A DNA stretch of 18,530 nt from an uncultured Paenibacillaceae bacterium (GTDB lineage: Bacteria > Bacillota > Bacilli > Paenibacillales > DA-C8), in NCBI GenBank assembly GCA_937957685.1, contig CALGAO010000060.1, positions 1-18,530 on the forward strand, given 5' to 3'. This document shows, piece after piece, positions 1-6,656 of the stretch. A model generated the notes under the pieces. The model ran no database searches, had not been told where the DNA came from, and was given only the letters and a program-made list of their open reading frames with translations. Each line of letters starts with the position of its first letter. The first letter of the stretch is position 1. The translations under genes were made by a program, and so were the position numbers.

Positions 1-439
1 TCGTCTCATGCCGGTCCGCCGGCAACACCACCGCCAGTCCGGGGATGGCGCGCGCGATCGCGATATCCTGGACGGAGTGATGGGACATGCCCAGCGCGCC
101 ATAGCTGATGCCTCCGCTGATGCCGACCAGCTTCACATTCGTGTTGGAATAGGCCACGTCCACCTTGATCTGCTCGATCGACCGCATGCTGAGGAAGCAG
201 GCCGGCGAGGCGACGAACGGCTTCTTGCCGCCCGCTGCCAGCCCGGCCGCGATGCCGACGATATTCTGCTCGGCGATGCCCGTCTCCACGAACTGTTCGG
301 GGAGCCGCCGGGCGAATTCCGTCATCGCCGCCGAGCCGCGGGAGTCGCTGGTCAGCACCATGATATCCTTGTCATGACGCGCGATGTCCAGCAGCGTCTC
401 ACACAATACTTGCCGATTGGGGATCGTATTCCTGCTCAT
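1..439 (-). CDS. Transketolase C-terminal subunit (3' end cut by window edge)
   Basis: The reverse strand from ATG at 439 reads MSRNTIPNRQVLCETLLDIA and runs open to the window edge, giving about 146 residues of the pyrimidine-binding half of a split transketolase. The segment ETGIAEQNIVGIAAGLA (about residues 51-67) carries the conserved glutamate that activates thiamine diphosphate in this superfamily. The start overlaps the stop of the N-terminal subunit as ATGA (436-439), and GGGAG lies 8 nt upstream, so the two halves look translationally coupled and should form one heteromeric enzyme. The C-terminal domain is outside the window. The family moves two-carbon ketol units between sugar phosphates in the cytoplasm. 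Sitting behind an isomerase and an apiosidase-like hydrolase, it could be the counterpart of the apulose-4-phosphate transketolase subunit AptB, but that substrate is inference; an ordinary pentose-phosphate or DXS-like role is the alternative. Family call very secure. Confidence 0.93.
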   Translation of the reverse strand, partial: MSRNTIPNRQVLCETLLDIARHDKDIMVLTSDSRGSAAMTEFARRLPEQFVETGIAEQNIVGIAAGLAAGGKKPFVASPACFLSMRSIEQIKVDVAYSNTNVKLVGISGGISYGALGMSHHSVQDIAIARAIPGLAVVLPADRHET

Positions 440-1269
440 ATGCTCAACTCCCGAATCCGTTCATTCAGCTCCGCGACAGCCTGCGCCAGCTCCGCATCAC
501 TCGGCACGTGGTGGTGCCAGTGCGGCACGTTCTCCGCGAACGATACTCCCTTGCCCTTCACCGTGTTGGCGATGACCAGCGTCGGCTTGCCCGCCGTCCG
601 CGGAGCCGAGCTGAACGCTTCGATCAGCGCAGCCATGTCATGCCCGTCGACCTCCACGACCTCCCAGCCGAAGGCGCGCCACTTGTCGGCGAGCGGCTCC
701 AGCGTCATCACGTCCTCCGTGCTGCCGCTGATCTGCAGGCGGTTGCGGTCGATGATGCCGATGATGTTGTCCAGCCGGTAGTGCGAAGCGGCCATCGCCG
801 CCTCCCATACCGAGCCCTCCGCCTGTTCCCCGTCGCCCATCAGCGTAAACACGCGGTTCGGCCGGCCGTCCTTGCGCGCAGCCAGCGCCAGTCCGACGGA
901 GATGCTCAGCCCATGCCCGAGGGCGCCCGTATTCATCTCGATGCCGGGCACCTTGTTGTTCGGGTGGCCGATCAGCCGGGTTCCGAACGCGCAGAAGGTA
1001 TCCAGCTCCTCCTTCGGGAAGAAGCCCTTGTCCGCCAGGATGCAGTACAGCGACTCCACGGCATGGCCCTTGCTGGCGATAAAATAGTCCCGCTCTTCCC
1101 ACTTCGGCCGCTCCGGATCGATCCTCATCACCGCATAATAGAGCGCCGTGAGAATATCCGCATTGCTCAGGGACGAGCCGGTATGGCCCATCTTCGCACG
1201 GTGAATCATGTTCAGCAGGTCGATGCGGATCTGCGCAGCCTTGATCTCCAATTCCCGAATGTCCACCAT
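436..1269 (-). CDS. Transketolase N-terminal subunit
   Basis: This is the thiamine-diphosphate-binding half of a split transketolase, 277 residues from the preferred start. The pyrophosphate/Mg motif is visible as GDGEQAEGSVWEAAM followed by the metal-ligand asparagine in IDRNRLQ. The early histidines in HRAKMGHTGSSLS and SKGHAVESLY match transketolase substrate and cofactor contacts. The frame is open to an ATG at 1296 that overlaps the upstream isomerase stop as ATGA. I chose the ATG at 1269 because GGAGGGG sits about 5 nt before it and the protein then begins MVDIRELEIKA, as is usual for the family. It is coupled to the C-terminal subunit by a second ATGA overlap. Context suggests it acts on a sugar phosphate made after the isomerase step; apulose 4-phosphate is the specific suggestion (AptA-like), not shown by sequence alone. 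Confidence 0.95.
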   Translation of the reverse strand: MVDIRELEIKAAQIRIDLLNMIHRAKMGHTGSSLSNADILTALYYAVMRIDPERPKWEERDYFIASKGHAVESLYCILADKGFFPKEELDTFCAFGTRLIGHPNNKVPGIEMNTGALGHGLSISVGLALAARKDGRPNRVFTLMGDGEQAEGSVWEAAMAASHYRLDNIIGIIDRNRLQISGSTEDVMTLEPLADKWRAFGWEVVEVDGHDMAALIEAFSSAPRTAGKPTLVIANTVKGKGVSFAENVPHWHHHVPSDAELAQAVAELNERIRELSI

Positions 1270-1292
1270 ACTCCCCTCCATCCGGCGGTCCA

Positions 1293-2720
1293 TCATGACC
1301 CTCGCAGCCAGCGGCGGATCTCTTCTTCCGTCGGATCAACAGGGTCAGCGGTCAGACCCGGTATATAGTTGCATGCCTCGTAGAGCGCCGGGATCACATC
1401 GGCATGAATGCCCACCGTATGGTGAATATAAGGTCCCTTCACCAGCTTCTCCTCCCACAGGGGCCAGTCGTTGACCTCCACCCACACATAGGAGCCGCGT
1501 GTATATGGCCCCTGGATGCCGCGCGCGCGTCCGAGGAACAGCGAGTACTCGCCGTGGTCGCCGTCGAATCGCGCCAGCGTCATCAGGCCGCCCTTGATCT
1601 CGCCCTCGTGCGTGCCCGGCGAATGGTCATCGAACAGGAAGTGGCGATCCAGCTTCGGCTTCTCTTCCACCGACAGCGATACCGGGAAGTTGCCGCAGTG
1701 GAACAGCAGCTCGCCGTTCGGGTTGTCCGGATGACGGATCGTCAGATCGGCGAAGAAGGTCGGATGTTGGTTCATCGCCGCCGACTGGACGAGCACCGAT
1801 GTGATCGCGCCGTGAATATCCGTCTCGCAGGTCACCGGGATCTGTTCATCGGTCAGCAGCGCATTGGCCAGACATGGCATGATGCCGAGCGCTTCCTGCA
1901 GCGCCGACCAGCATTGGATGGCGATCGCGGTGCTGCCCGTATCCGCCGCCAGCTTCTGCATCGCGGTCTTCAGTCCGGCGATGCGCAGCACGGCCTCCTC
2001 CTCCAGCCCGCTCGTATCCATCCGCTCGCGGATGAAGTCGTAAGCCGCCATCAGCCCGGAAGGCTTCTTGCGCAGCACCGACTCCGTCTCCCGGCGAATG
2101 TCGATCAGGGTGATCGGATGCGTCTCGATGCCGAAGGTCTCCAGCAGCTCTCCTTCATTGCAGATGACCGACCAGAACGAGGACGGGCGCGGTCCGATCT
2201 GCAGGATGCGAAGCTCGCGGAACGCCTTCACCGCATTGGCCGCGCTGATGAAGTTGCGGAAGCCCCGCTCGAACACGGGATCATCGACCCGGCAGTTCGT
2301 CACATAGGTGAACGGCACGTTGAACCGACGCAGCACCTTGCCGGTCGCGAACAGGCCGCACTGCGTGTCGCGCAGACGCATGCCGTTCTCCAGCGGCGCC
2401 TCGTCCCGCGGTCCCCAGAGCAGCACCGGCTTGCCGAGCGCCTTGCCGACGCGGGCAACCGTATCCTCCGTGCCGAAGTTGCAGTGGGGGAAGAACACCG
2501 CATCCACCCCGGCGTCGCGGAATCGGCGGATGATCACCTCGGCGCTGATATTGTCGTTGTACAGCAGCCCTTCCTCATTGATGCCCTCCAGATCGACGAT
2601 GTCGATATCCAGGCCGAAGCTCTCGATCTTCTCGCGGATCAATACCTTGTATCGAAAGGCGTCCTCCGCGCTGAACACGAAGCGACGAGTCGGCGCATAC
2701 CCCAACACAAGCTTCTTCAT
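1293..2720 (-). CDS. L-fucose/L-arabinose isomerase-family protein
   Basis: A 475-residue protein with the general layout of the L-fucose/L-arabinose isomerase superfamily, cytoplasmic enzymes that interconvert aldoses and ketoses using a divalent metal. Residues 1-170 form the Rossmann-like N-terminal part (VDAVFFPHCNFGTED, PVLLWGPRDE). The likely metal ligands are Glu299 in CETDIHGA, Asp325 in TFFADL, and a histidine in the C-terminal YIHHTVGIHAD segment (residues 431-441), by analogy with the Glu/Asp/His set of bacterial FucI. It is shorter than E. coli FucI (about 590 residues), like the many uncharacterised members of the family. AGGAGAGG precedes the ATG, which lies 22 bp after the glycoside hydrolase stop, and its own stop overlaps the transketolase frame. 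It probably isomerises the sugar released by the hydrolase. D-apiose to D-apulose is the proposal; I cannot assign the substrate from motifs. Confidence 0.85.
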   Translation of the reverse strand: MKKLVLGYAPTRRFVFSAEDAFRYKVLIREKIESFGLDIDIVDLEGINEEGLLYNDNISAEVIIRRFRDAGVDAVFFPHCNFGTEDTVARVGKALGKPVLLWGPRDEAPLENGMRLRDTQCGLFATGKVLRRFNVPFTYVTNCRVDDPVFERGFRNFISAANAVKAFRELRILQIGPRPSSFWSVICNEGELLETFGIETHPITLIDIRRETESVLRKKPSGLMAAYDFIRERMDTSGLEEEAVLRIAGLKTAMQKLAADTGSTAIAIQCWSALQEALGIMPCLANALLTDEQIPVTCETDIHGAITSVLVQSAAMNQHPTFFADLTIRHPDNPNGELLFHCGNFPVSLSVEEKPKLDRHFLFDDHSPGTHEGEIKGGLMTLARFDGDHGEYSLFLGRARGIQGPYTRGSYVWVEVNDWPLWEEKLVKGPYIHHTVGIHADVIPALYEACNYIPGLTADPVDPTEEEIRRWLRGS

Positions 2721-2742
2721 GCGTATCCTCTCCTTCTCAGAT

Positions 2743-4206
2743 TCATTGATCCTCTATCCTCGTGATGCGCACGGCGATATTCGTCGTGCCGGGGAGCCGG
2801 ATGCGGATGGTTCCTTCATGCACCCCGGCCATTTCTTCAATCGTCATGTTCCACGTATCGATGATCTCCACCCTGAACCTGCCTTCGGGCAGCTCGATAT
2901 CCCGATAGGCCGGACGAAGCAGGCCGAAGTACATCAGATAATAGACGCCGCGCACCCCGATCGTCGGAACGTCATAGATCTCGGGCATGAGATCATAATC
3001 GGTCGGCGCGGCTTCCAGGATCGATCGCAGGAATGCGATGCGCTCCGGGCTTTGTCCACAGAGCCTGCCGCCTTTCGCCCACCAGATCTCATCGTTCGGA
3101 TGGGCGTAGGTCTCGCCGTGCGTGCAGTAGCCGCCGCGCGTGACCGTATCCCAGAAGCGGCGCGTCATCTCCTCCGCCGTAATATTGCCCCAGCGCTGAG
3201 GCAGGTTGCCCTCGTAGCAGCACTCGTCGACGATGACCGGCTTGCCGTACTCCTCCAGCCAGATCGAGGTCAGCGTCACGTCCCAGTGCTGCACGCTGAC
3301 ATGCGTCACCCAGGGCTTGCCGTAGTCGTACAGGAAGACCCTTCGATGGTCGTACATGCGCGTGCCGTTGTGGATCGAACGCAGATGGCCGTATGGGTCT
3401 TCCTCCTGCACGACGCGGAACACCCGATCCCAGTCGTCCATCGTCTTGGCCTTCATGAAATCATACTCGTTCGCCATCGACCACCAGACGTTGCGGTAAG
3501 ACGCCAGGCGCGCGATGATGTAACGAAGATAGTAGTCGTCAGTCGCCGCATCCATCTCGTCGAAGCCCCATCTGCCCTTGTCATAGGGATGGAACAGGAT
3601 GAGATCGGCCTCGATGCCGAGGCGCTGCAGATCCAGGATCCGCTGCTCCAGCTTCGCGAAGAAATGCGGGTCGAACACCTCCAGATCGAAGGTGCCGTCC
3701 GCCTTGCGCACGAACGGGAACAGATCCGGCTCTTCCTTGTTGAACGAATAATTCTTCGGAAACACGCACATGCGCAGCTTGTTGAACGGAGCGTGCGCCA
3801 GGGTGTTCAGCGTCTGTTCCTGCAGATCGCGGTTCATATGAATCCACGCATAGCAAGTCGTGCCGAAGGGGAGGTAAGGCGTGCCGTCCTCATAGGCGAA
3901 ATGCCTGCTGCCCCGAACCCGCACCGGACCATGGTTGCCAGGCCGCGGCGGCGTGCATGTGAAGTTCCCGCTCACTCCGTTCAGCTCCGCCGCGTCGCTG
4001 AACGTCTCGTATCGCCATTCCCCTTCCTCGTCGGGCATGAAGCGCACCCGATAGGTGCCATTCCCGTCATAGAAACCTCTTACTCTCAGGCTGCGGTCTC
4101 CCTTGCTGAATGTGGCACTTATCTCATAATCCTTGTATGGGTTGCCGTCAGCAGGGCCTTGCAGCACCAGCTCGAACAGGCCCCAGCGTTCGGTTGATTC
4201 CGTCAA
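2743..4206 (-). CDS. Glycoside hydrolase, DUF5060/apiosidase-like (DUF4038)/DUF5605
   Basis: A 487-residue predicted cytoplasmic glycosidase. Residues 1-90 look like the DUF5060 beta-sandwich (ERWGLFELVLQG, DGNGTYRVRFMPDEEGEWRY). A TIM-barrel domain of the apiosidase-like/GH140-related type follows (PYLPFGTTCYAWIHM, FNKLRMCVFPKNY, FHPYDKGRWGFD). The C-terminal Ig-like DUF5605 segment includes RVEIIDTWNMTIEE. Glu247 in WWSMANEYD is a plausible acid/base, and a glutamate in VIVDECCYEG (328 or 332) a plausible nucleophile. There is no signal peptide, so the substrate must be imported. The frame opens at a GTG at 4239, but AAAGGAGGT (4217-4225) lies inside that extension. The TTG at 4206, 10 nt downstream of it, starts the protein exactly where family members begin. 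It is first in the operon with the isomerase and transketolase. GH5-like or other exo-activities remain possible. Confidence 0.88.
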   Translation of the reverse strand: MTESTERWGLFELVLQGPADGNPYKDYEISATFSKGDRSLRVRGFYDGNGTYRVRFMPDEEGEWRYETFSDAAELNGVSGNFTCTPPRPGNHGPVRVRGSRHFAYEDGTPYLPFGTTCYAWIHMNRDLQEQTLNTLAHAPFNKLRMCVFPKNYSFNKEEPDLFPFVRKADGTFDLEVFDPHFFAKLEQRILDLQRLGIEADLILFHPYDKGRWGFDEMDAATDDYYLRYIIARLASYRNVWWSMANEYDFMKAKTMDDWDRVFRVVQEEDPYGHLRSIHNGTRMYDHRRVFLYDYGKPWVTHVSVQHWDVTLTSIWLEEYGKPVIVDECCYEGNLPQRWGNITAEEMTRRFWDTVTRGGYCTHGETYAHPNDEIWWAKGGRLCGQSPERIAFLRSILEAAPTDYDLMPEIYDVPTIGVRGVYYLMYFGLLRPAYRDIELPEGRFRVEIIDTWNMTIEEMAGVHEGTIRIRLPGTTNIAVRITRIEDQ

Positions 4207-4258
4207 TGAGCCGACAACCTCCTTTCCTGTAGGTATCACTCAACATTCAGCTAAATTT

Positions 4259-4287
4259 AACTAAACTATGATGATACCTGTTTAGTT
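4259..4287. promoter_or_regulatory. Inverted repeat, probable LacI-family operator O1
   Basis: Perfect 8-bp arms AACTAAAC (4259-4266) and GTTTAGTT (4280-4287) are separated by 13 bp. A further CTAAA lies 10 bp before the first arm at 4251. The site is about 40-65 bp downstream of the predicted start of the hydrolase operon, a roadblock position. The same half-site recurs in O2. Confidence 0.55.
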
Positions 4288-4310
4288 GTGTTTTTATGTG
4301 ACCTAATGTA

Positions 4311-4324
4311 TAATAACGCTTACA
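4311..4324 (-). promoter_or_regulatory. cre-like catabolite response element
   Basis: The reverse strand reads TTGTAAGCGTTATTA (4325-4311), matching 14 of 15 positions of the Bacillus CcpA consensus WTGNAANCGNWNNCW; the one mismatch is T for the late C. It covers the predicted transcription start of the hydrolase operon, a position where CcpA binding represses. Strong sequence match, function inferred. Confidence 0.6.
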
Positions 4325-4331
4325 ATTTCAT

Positions 4332-4359
4332 ATTATCCTTATAAAATGTGTGTTGTCAA
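4332..4359 (-). promoter_or_regulatory. Sigma-A promoter of the glycoside hydrolase-isomerase-transketolase operon
   Basis: On the reverse strand, -35 TTGACA (4359-4354) is a perfect match and -10 GATAAT (4337-4332) matches five of six, with a 16-bp spacer. The start site would be near 4325, giving a leader of about 120 nt before the TTG start at 4206. It is the best promoter in this AT-rich gap. Confidence 0.7.
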
Positions 4360-4387
4360 CGACAATCCATATAAACTTTATATAAAA

Positions 4388-4405
4388 AACTAAACAATTT
4401 TAGTT
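4388..4405. promoter_or_regulatory. Palindrome, probable LacI-family operator O2
   Basis: AACTAAACAATTTTAGTT is an 18-bp near-palindrome (seven of nine pairs), the contiguous half-site form usual for LacI-family proteins. It lies about 29 bp upstream of the hydrolase operon -35 and about 18 bp upstream of the possible regulator -35. The regulator encoded at 4520 is the obvious candidate ligand. Confidence 0.6.
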
Positions 4406-4422
4406 CAATCATTGCTTCAATC

Positions 4423-4451
4423 TTGATCAAAATGTCAGGATATAGTAGACT
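4423..4451 (+). promoter_or_regulatory. Possible weak promoter of the divergent LacI regulator
   Basis: TTGATC (4423-4428), a 17-bp spacer, then TAGACT (4446-4451). Each hexamer matches consensus at about four of six positions. The overlapping TATAGT (4441-4446) is a better -10 but has no -35 at proper distance. Low confidence. Confidence 0.35.
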
Positions 4452-4519
4452 GAATCTGTCTGATTTTTAATGAATCTTCCTATTTGGTATGTGGCCTAAC
4501 GCAGGGAGTGGACATCTGA

Positions 4520-5584
4520 ATGAAAATCGAGGATATCGCGAGGCTGGCGAACGTATCCAAGTCCGCCGTGTCCCTGGCGCTTAACGGCAAACCGGGGATC
4601 AGCGAGGAGACGCGCAACAGGATCCTGAGGATAGCCAGAGAGCAAGGATATATCCCGCGCACGCTGAAGCATGGGCAACAGGGAGCGACTAACCATCATA
4701 CGCTCCGCTTCGTCGCCTGCACCAACTCCGGCATCGTGCACGAGCAATTCAACAAGCTGCCTTTCTTCAAGGAATTGATACATTATATAGAGAAGCACAC
4801 CCGAACCAACGGTTACTCGCTCCTCTACTCCACCGTGCCGATCGATCAGCTCGAATCCGGTCTGGCGCAGCTCGAGTCGGACCACGAGACGGATGGCATC
4901 ATCCTGCTCGGCACCAATCTTCCCGAGGACCTCATCCGCCTGATCTCGGCCAGACAGCAGAAGCTGGTGGTGATCGATACCTGCTATGAAACGCTCGACG
5001 CGAATTTCATCCTGATGAACAATTTCATGGGCGCTTATCAGGCGGCACGTCACCTGATCGAGCTGGGGCACAGGCGCATCGGCTACGTGCAATCGATCAG
5101 CCGCATCTACAACTTCAACGAGCGGAGGAGAGGTTTCCTGCGGGCGCTTGAGGAGGAGAATCTGACGCTGAGCGAGGACGACGTCTTCACCGTGGCGCCT
5201 ACCGAGATCACCGTGCAGGAATCGTTCATCGAGGCTGTGCGCGAGCGGCGCGATCTGCCCACGGCCCTGTTCTGCGAATGCGATTACATCGCGATCAGCG
5301 TGATCAAGTCGCTTCATGAGCTGGGCATTCGCGTTCCGGATGACGTGTCGATCATCGGCTTCGACAACATCCAGGAGGCGATGGTGATCACGCCAGAGCT
5401 GACGACCATCCACGTCGAGAAGGAGAGGATCGCCGAGGTGGCGGTGAAGACCCTGATCGACATCATCGAGAACGATGACCCGATCAGCATGAAAACATGG
5501 ATCGATACACGCCTGATCAGCCGCAATTCGTGCAGGCCTGTCGGAGAGTCGGCCGATCTGGTGCGAAGCGGAGCGGGATCCTGA
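4520..5584 (+). CDS. LacI-family transcriptional regulator
   Basis: A 354-residue repressor-type regulator. The N-terminal LacI helix-turn-helix with hinge is clear (MKIEDIARLANVSKSAVSLA, then NGKPGISEETRNRIL). A periplasmic-binding-protein-like sugar sensor of about 270 residues follows, with the typical GFDNIQEAM and TTIHVEKERIAEVAVK segments near the end. The ATG at 4520 is preceded by AGGGAG (4503-4508), a somewhat long 11-nt spacing. It is transcribed away from the glycoside hydrolase operon across a gap containing two AACTAAA/TTTAGTT operators, so it is the likely repressor of that operon and perhaps of itself. The inducer should be the free sugar, glycoside or an early intermediate; it cannot be read from sequence. 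The C-terminus (RSGAGS) is encoded in the left arm of a hairpin. Confidence 0.94.
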   Translation: MKIEDIARLANVSKSAVSLALNGKPGISEETRNRILRIAREQGYIPRTLKHGQQGATNHHTLRFVACTNSGIVHEQFNKLPFFKELIHYIEKHTRTNGYSLLYSTVPIDQLESGLAQLESDHETDGIILLGTNLPEDLIRLISARQQKLVVIDTCYETLDANFILMNNFMGAYQAARHLIELGHRRIGYVQSISRIYNFNERRRGFLRALEEENLTLSEDDVFTVAPTEITVQESFIEAVRERRDLPTALFCECDYIAISVIKSLHELGIRVPDDVSIIGFDNIQEAMVITPELTTIHVEKERIAEVAVKTLIDIIENDDPISMKTWIDTRLISRNSCRPVGESADLVRSGAGS

Positions 5585-5597
5585 TCCCGCTCCGCTT
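5566..5597 (+). terminator. Strong hairpin at the end of the LacI regulator gene
   Basis: Perfect 15-bp arms AAGCGGAGCGGGATC (5566-5580) and its complement (5583-5597) flank only two bases. The TGA stop (5582-5584) sits in the loop region. The stem is very GC-rich, but only TTTCGTCT follows, so it is a terminator with a poor U-tract, or an mRNA-stabilising hairpin. Confidence 0.6.
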
Positions 5598-5673
5598 TCG
5601 TCTGTCAGGCTGCACGAATGTTCATGTTCATCTCCATGCCACCAGGAGATCCGACTCCCACGCAAGATAGAAA

Positions 5674-5701
5674 GCGGCACAGGACATGCGTCCCATGCCG
5701 C
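5674..5701 (-). terminator. Probable terminator of uppP
   Basis: Reverse strand: GCGGCA ... TGCCGC arms (5701-5696 and 5679-5674) enclose an inner GGGAC/GTCC pairing and are followed by TTTCTATCTT. It lies 15 bp after the uppP stop, between the convergent regulator and uppP genes. Confidence 0.55.
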
Positions 5702-5715
5702 CTCGGCGAACCGAA

Positions 5716-6570
5716 TCAATTGACATACAGGAAATAGATGAGGAAGACGAGCACGATGCGATAGATGGCAAAGGGAATGAGCTTGATGCGGTTGATCAGC
5801 TTCAGGAAGAAACGGATCGACAGCAACGCGAAGACAAATGCGCTGATGAACCCGACGATGAAGAAAGGCAGAGCGTCCATCGTGAAGTATTCCCAGTTCT
5901 TCACCAGCGACAGCAGGCTGGCCCCCGCCATGATCGGCACCGCCATGATGAACGTGAAGTCCGACGCCGTTCGGTGATTCATGCCAAGCAGCACGCCGCC
6001 TGAGATCGTCGAGCCGGAACGGGAGAACCCCGGCCACAGCGACAGGCACTGGATGAGGCCAACGGCTAGCGCTTGCCTGTAGGTGATCTGGTCAACCGTC
6101 ACCACCTTCGGCTCCTTCGGCCGGAACAGGTCGGCGGCGATCATCAGCACCGCGCCTGCCAGCAGCCCGACGAGCACAGTTTCGGTCGTAAACAGATGCT
6201 CGTCGATATAATCCTCGAACAGCACGCCCAGCACGCCTGCCGGCAAGAGCCCGACGATGACATGCGTCAGCTTCAGATGCCCTTGCGAACGGTCGACCCC
6301 CGATCCGCCCTTCAGCAGATGCCCCATCCCGAGCAGATCGAAGAATCGTCGCCAGAACACCACCACCACGGCGAGGATCGAGCCTAACTGAATGCAGATC
6401 TTGAACGTGTTGGCCGGGTACTGCCCCAGGAACTCCACCGACCTCAGCCACATATCATCCACCAGGATCATATGCCCGGTCGACGAGACTGGCGCAAATT
6501 CCGTCAAGCCTTCCACCAAACCCAGTATGACTGCCTTGAGCAACTCGATAAATTCCATTCCGGTATCCAT
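5716..6570 (-). CDS. uppP: Undecaprenyl-diphosphatase (UppP/BacA)
   Basis: A 284-residue integral membrane protein of the BacA/UppP family, which dephosphorylates undecaprenyl diphosphate to recycle the lipid carrier for peptidoglycan and other wall polymers; extra copies give bacitracin resistance. Both family motifs are present: EGLTEFAPVSSTGHMIL near residues 20-36 and PGFSRSGSTISGG around residues 180-192. Several hydrophobic segments are visible, ending in IVLVFLIYFLYVN. The length fits the family (about 265-285). AAGGAG lies only 2 nt before the ATG at 6570 and 14 nt before the ATG four codons later, so the exact start is uncertain. It follows the sugar-binding protein gene by 86 bp, but a possible promoter in the gap and its unrelated function suggest separate expression. 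Confidence 0.96.
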   Translation of the reverse strand: MDTGMEFIELLKAVILGLVEGLTEFAPVSSTGHMILVDDMWLRSVEFLGQYPANTFKICIQLGSILAVVVVFWRRFFDLLGMGHLLKGGSGVDRSQGHLKLTHVIVGLLPAGVLGVLFEDYIDEHLFTTETVLVGLLAGAVLMIAADLFRPKEPKVVTVDQITYRQALAVGLIQCLSLWPGFSRSGSTISGGVLLGMNHRTASDFTFIMAVPIMAGASLLSLVKNWEYFTMDALPFFIVGFISAFVFALLSIRFFLKLINRIKLIPFAIYRIVLVFLIYFLYVN

Positions 6571-6614
6571 GACTCCTTCATTAACGGTAGAATAACCCTG
6601 GTACAGGCTTATTC

Positions 6615-6623
6615 ATTTTATCA
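6615..6623 (-). promoter_or_regulatory. Possible extended -10 promoter for uppP
   Basis: The reverse strand reads TGATAAAAT, an extended TGn motif followed by TAAAAT (five of six). No good -35 is seen. It lies about 45 bp upstream of the uppP start. Confidence 0.35.
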
Positions 6624-6656
6624 TGATTCTAGCTCACAAACCCACAGCAATTCCAA

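Noticed and set aside
2308..4197. Long rightward open frame (629 codons) opposite the glycoside hydrolase, and a similar one at 1404-2765 opposite the isomerase
   Set aside because: They are antisense to genes with clear family motifs and ribosome binding sites, show low-complexity Arg/His/Asp-rich translation, and have no recognisable domain; GC-biased third positions explain the lack of stops.
4496..6049. Leftward 517-codon open frame spanning the LacI gene and part of uppP
   Set aside because: It is antisense to the LacI gene and out of frame with uppP, with no domain and His/Asp/Arg-rich composition.
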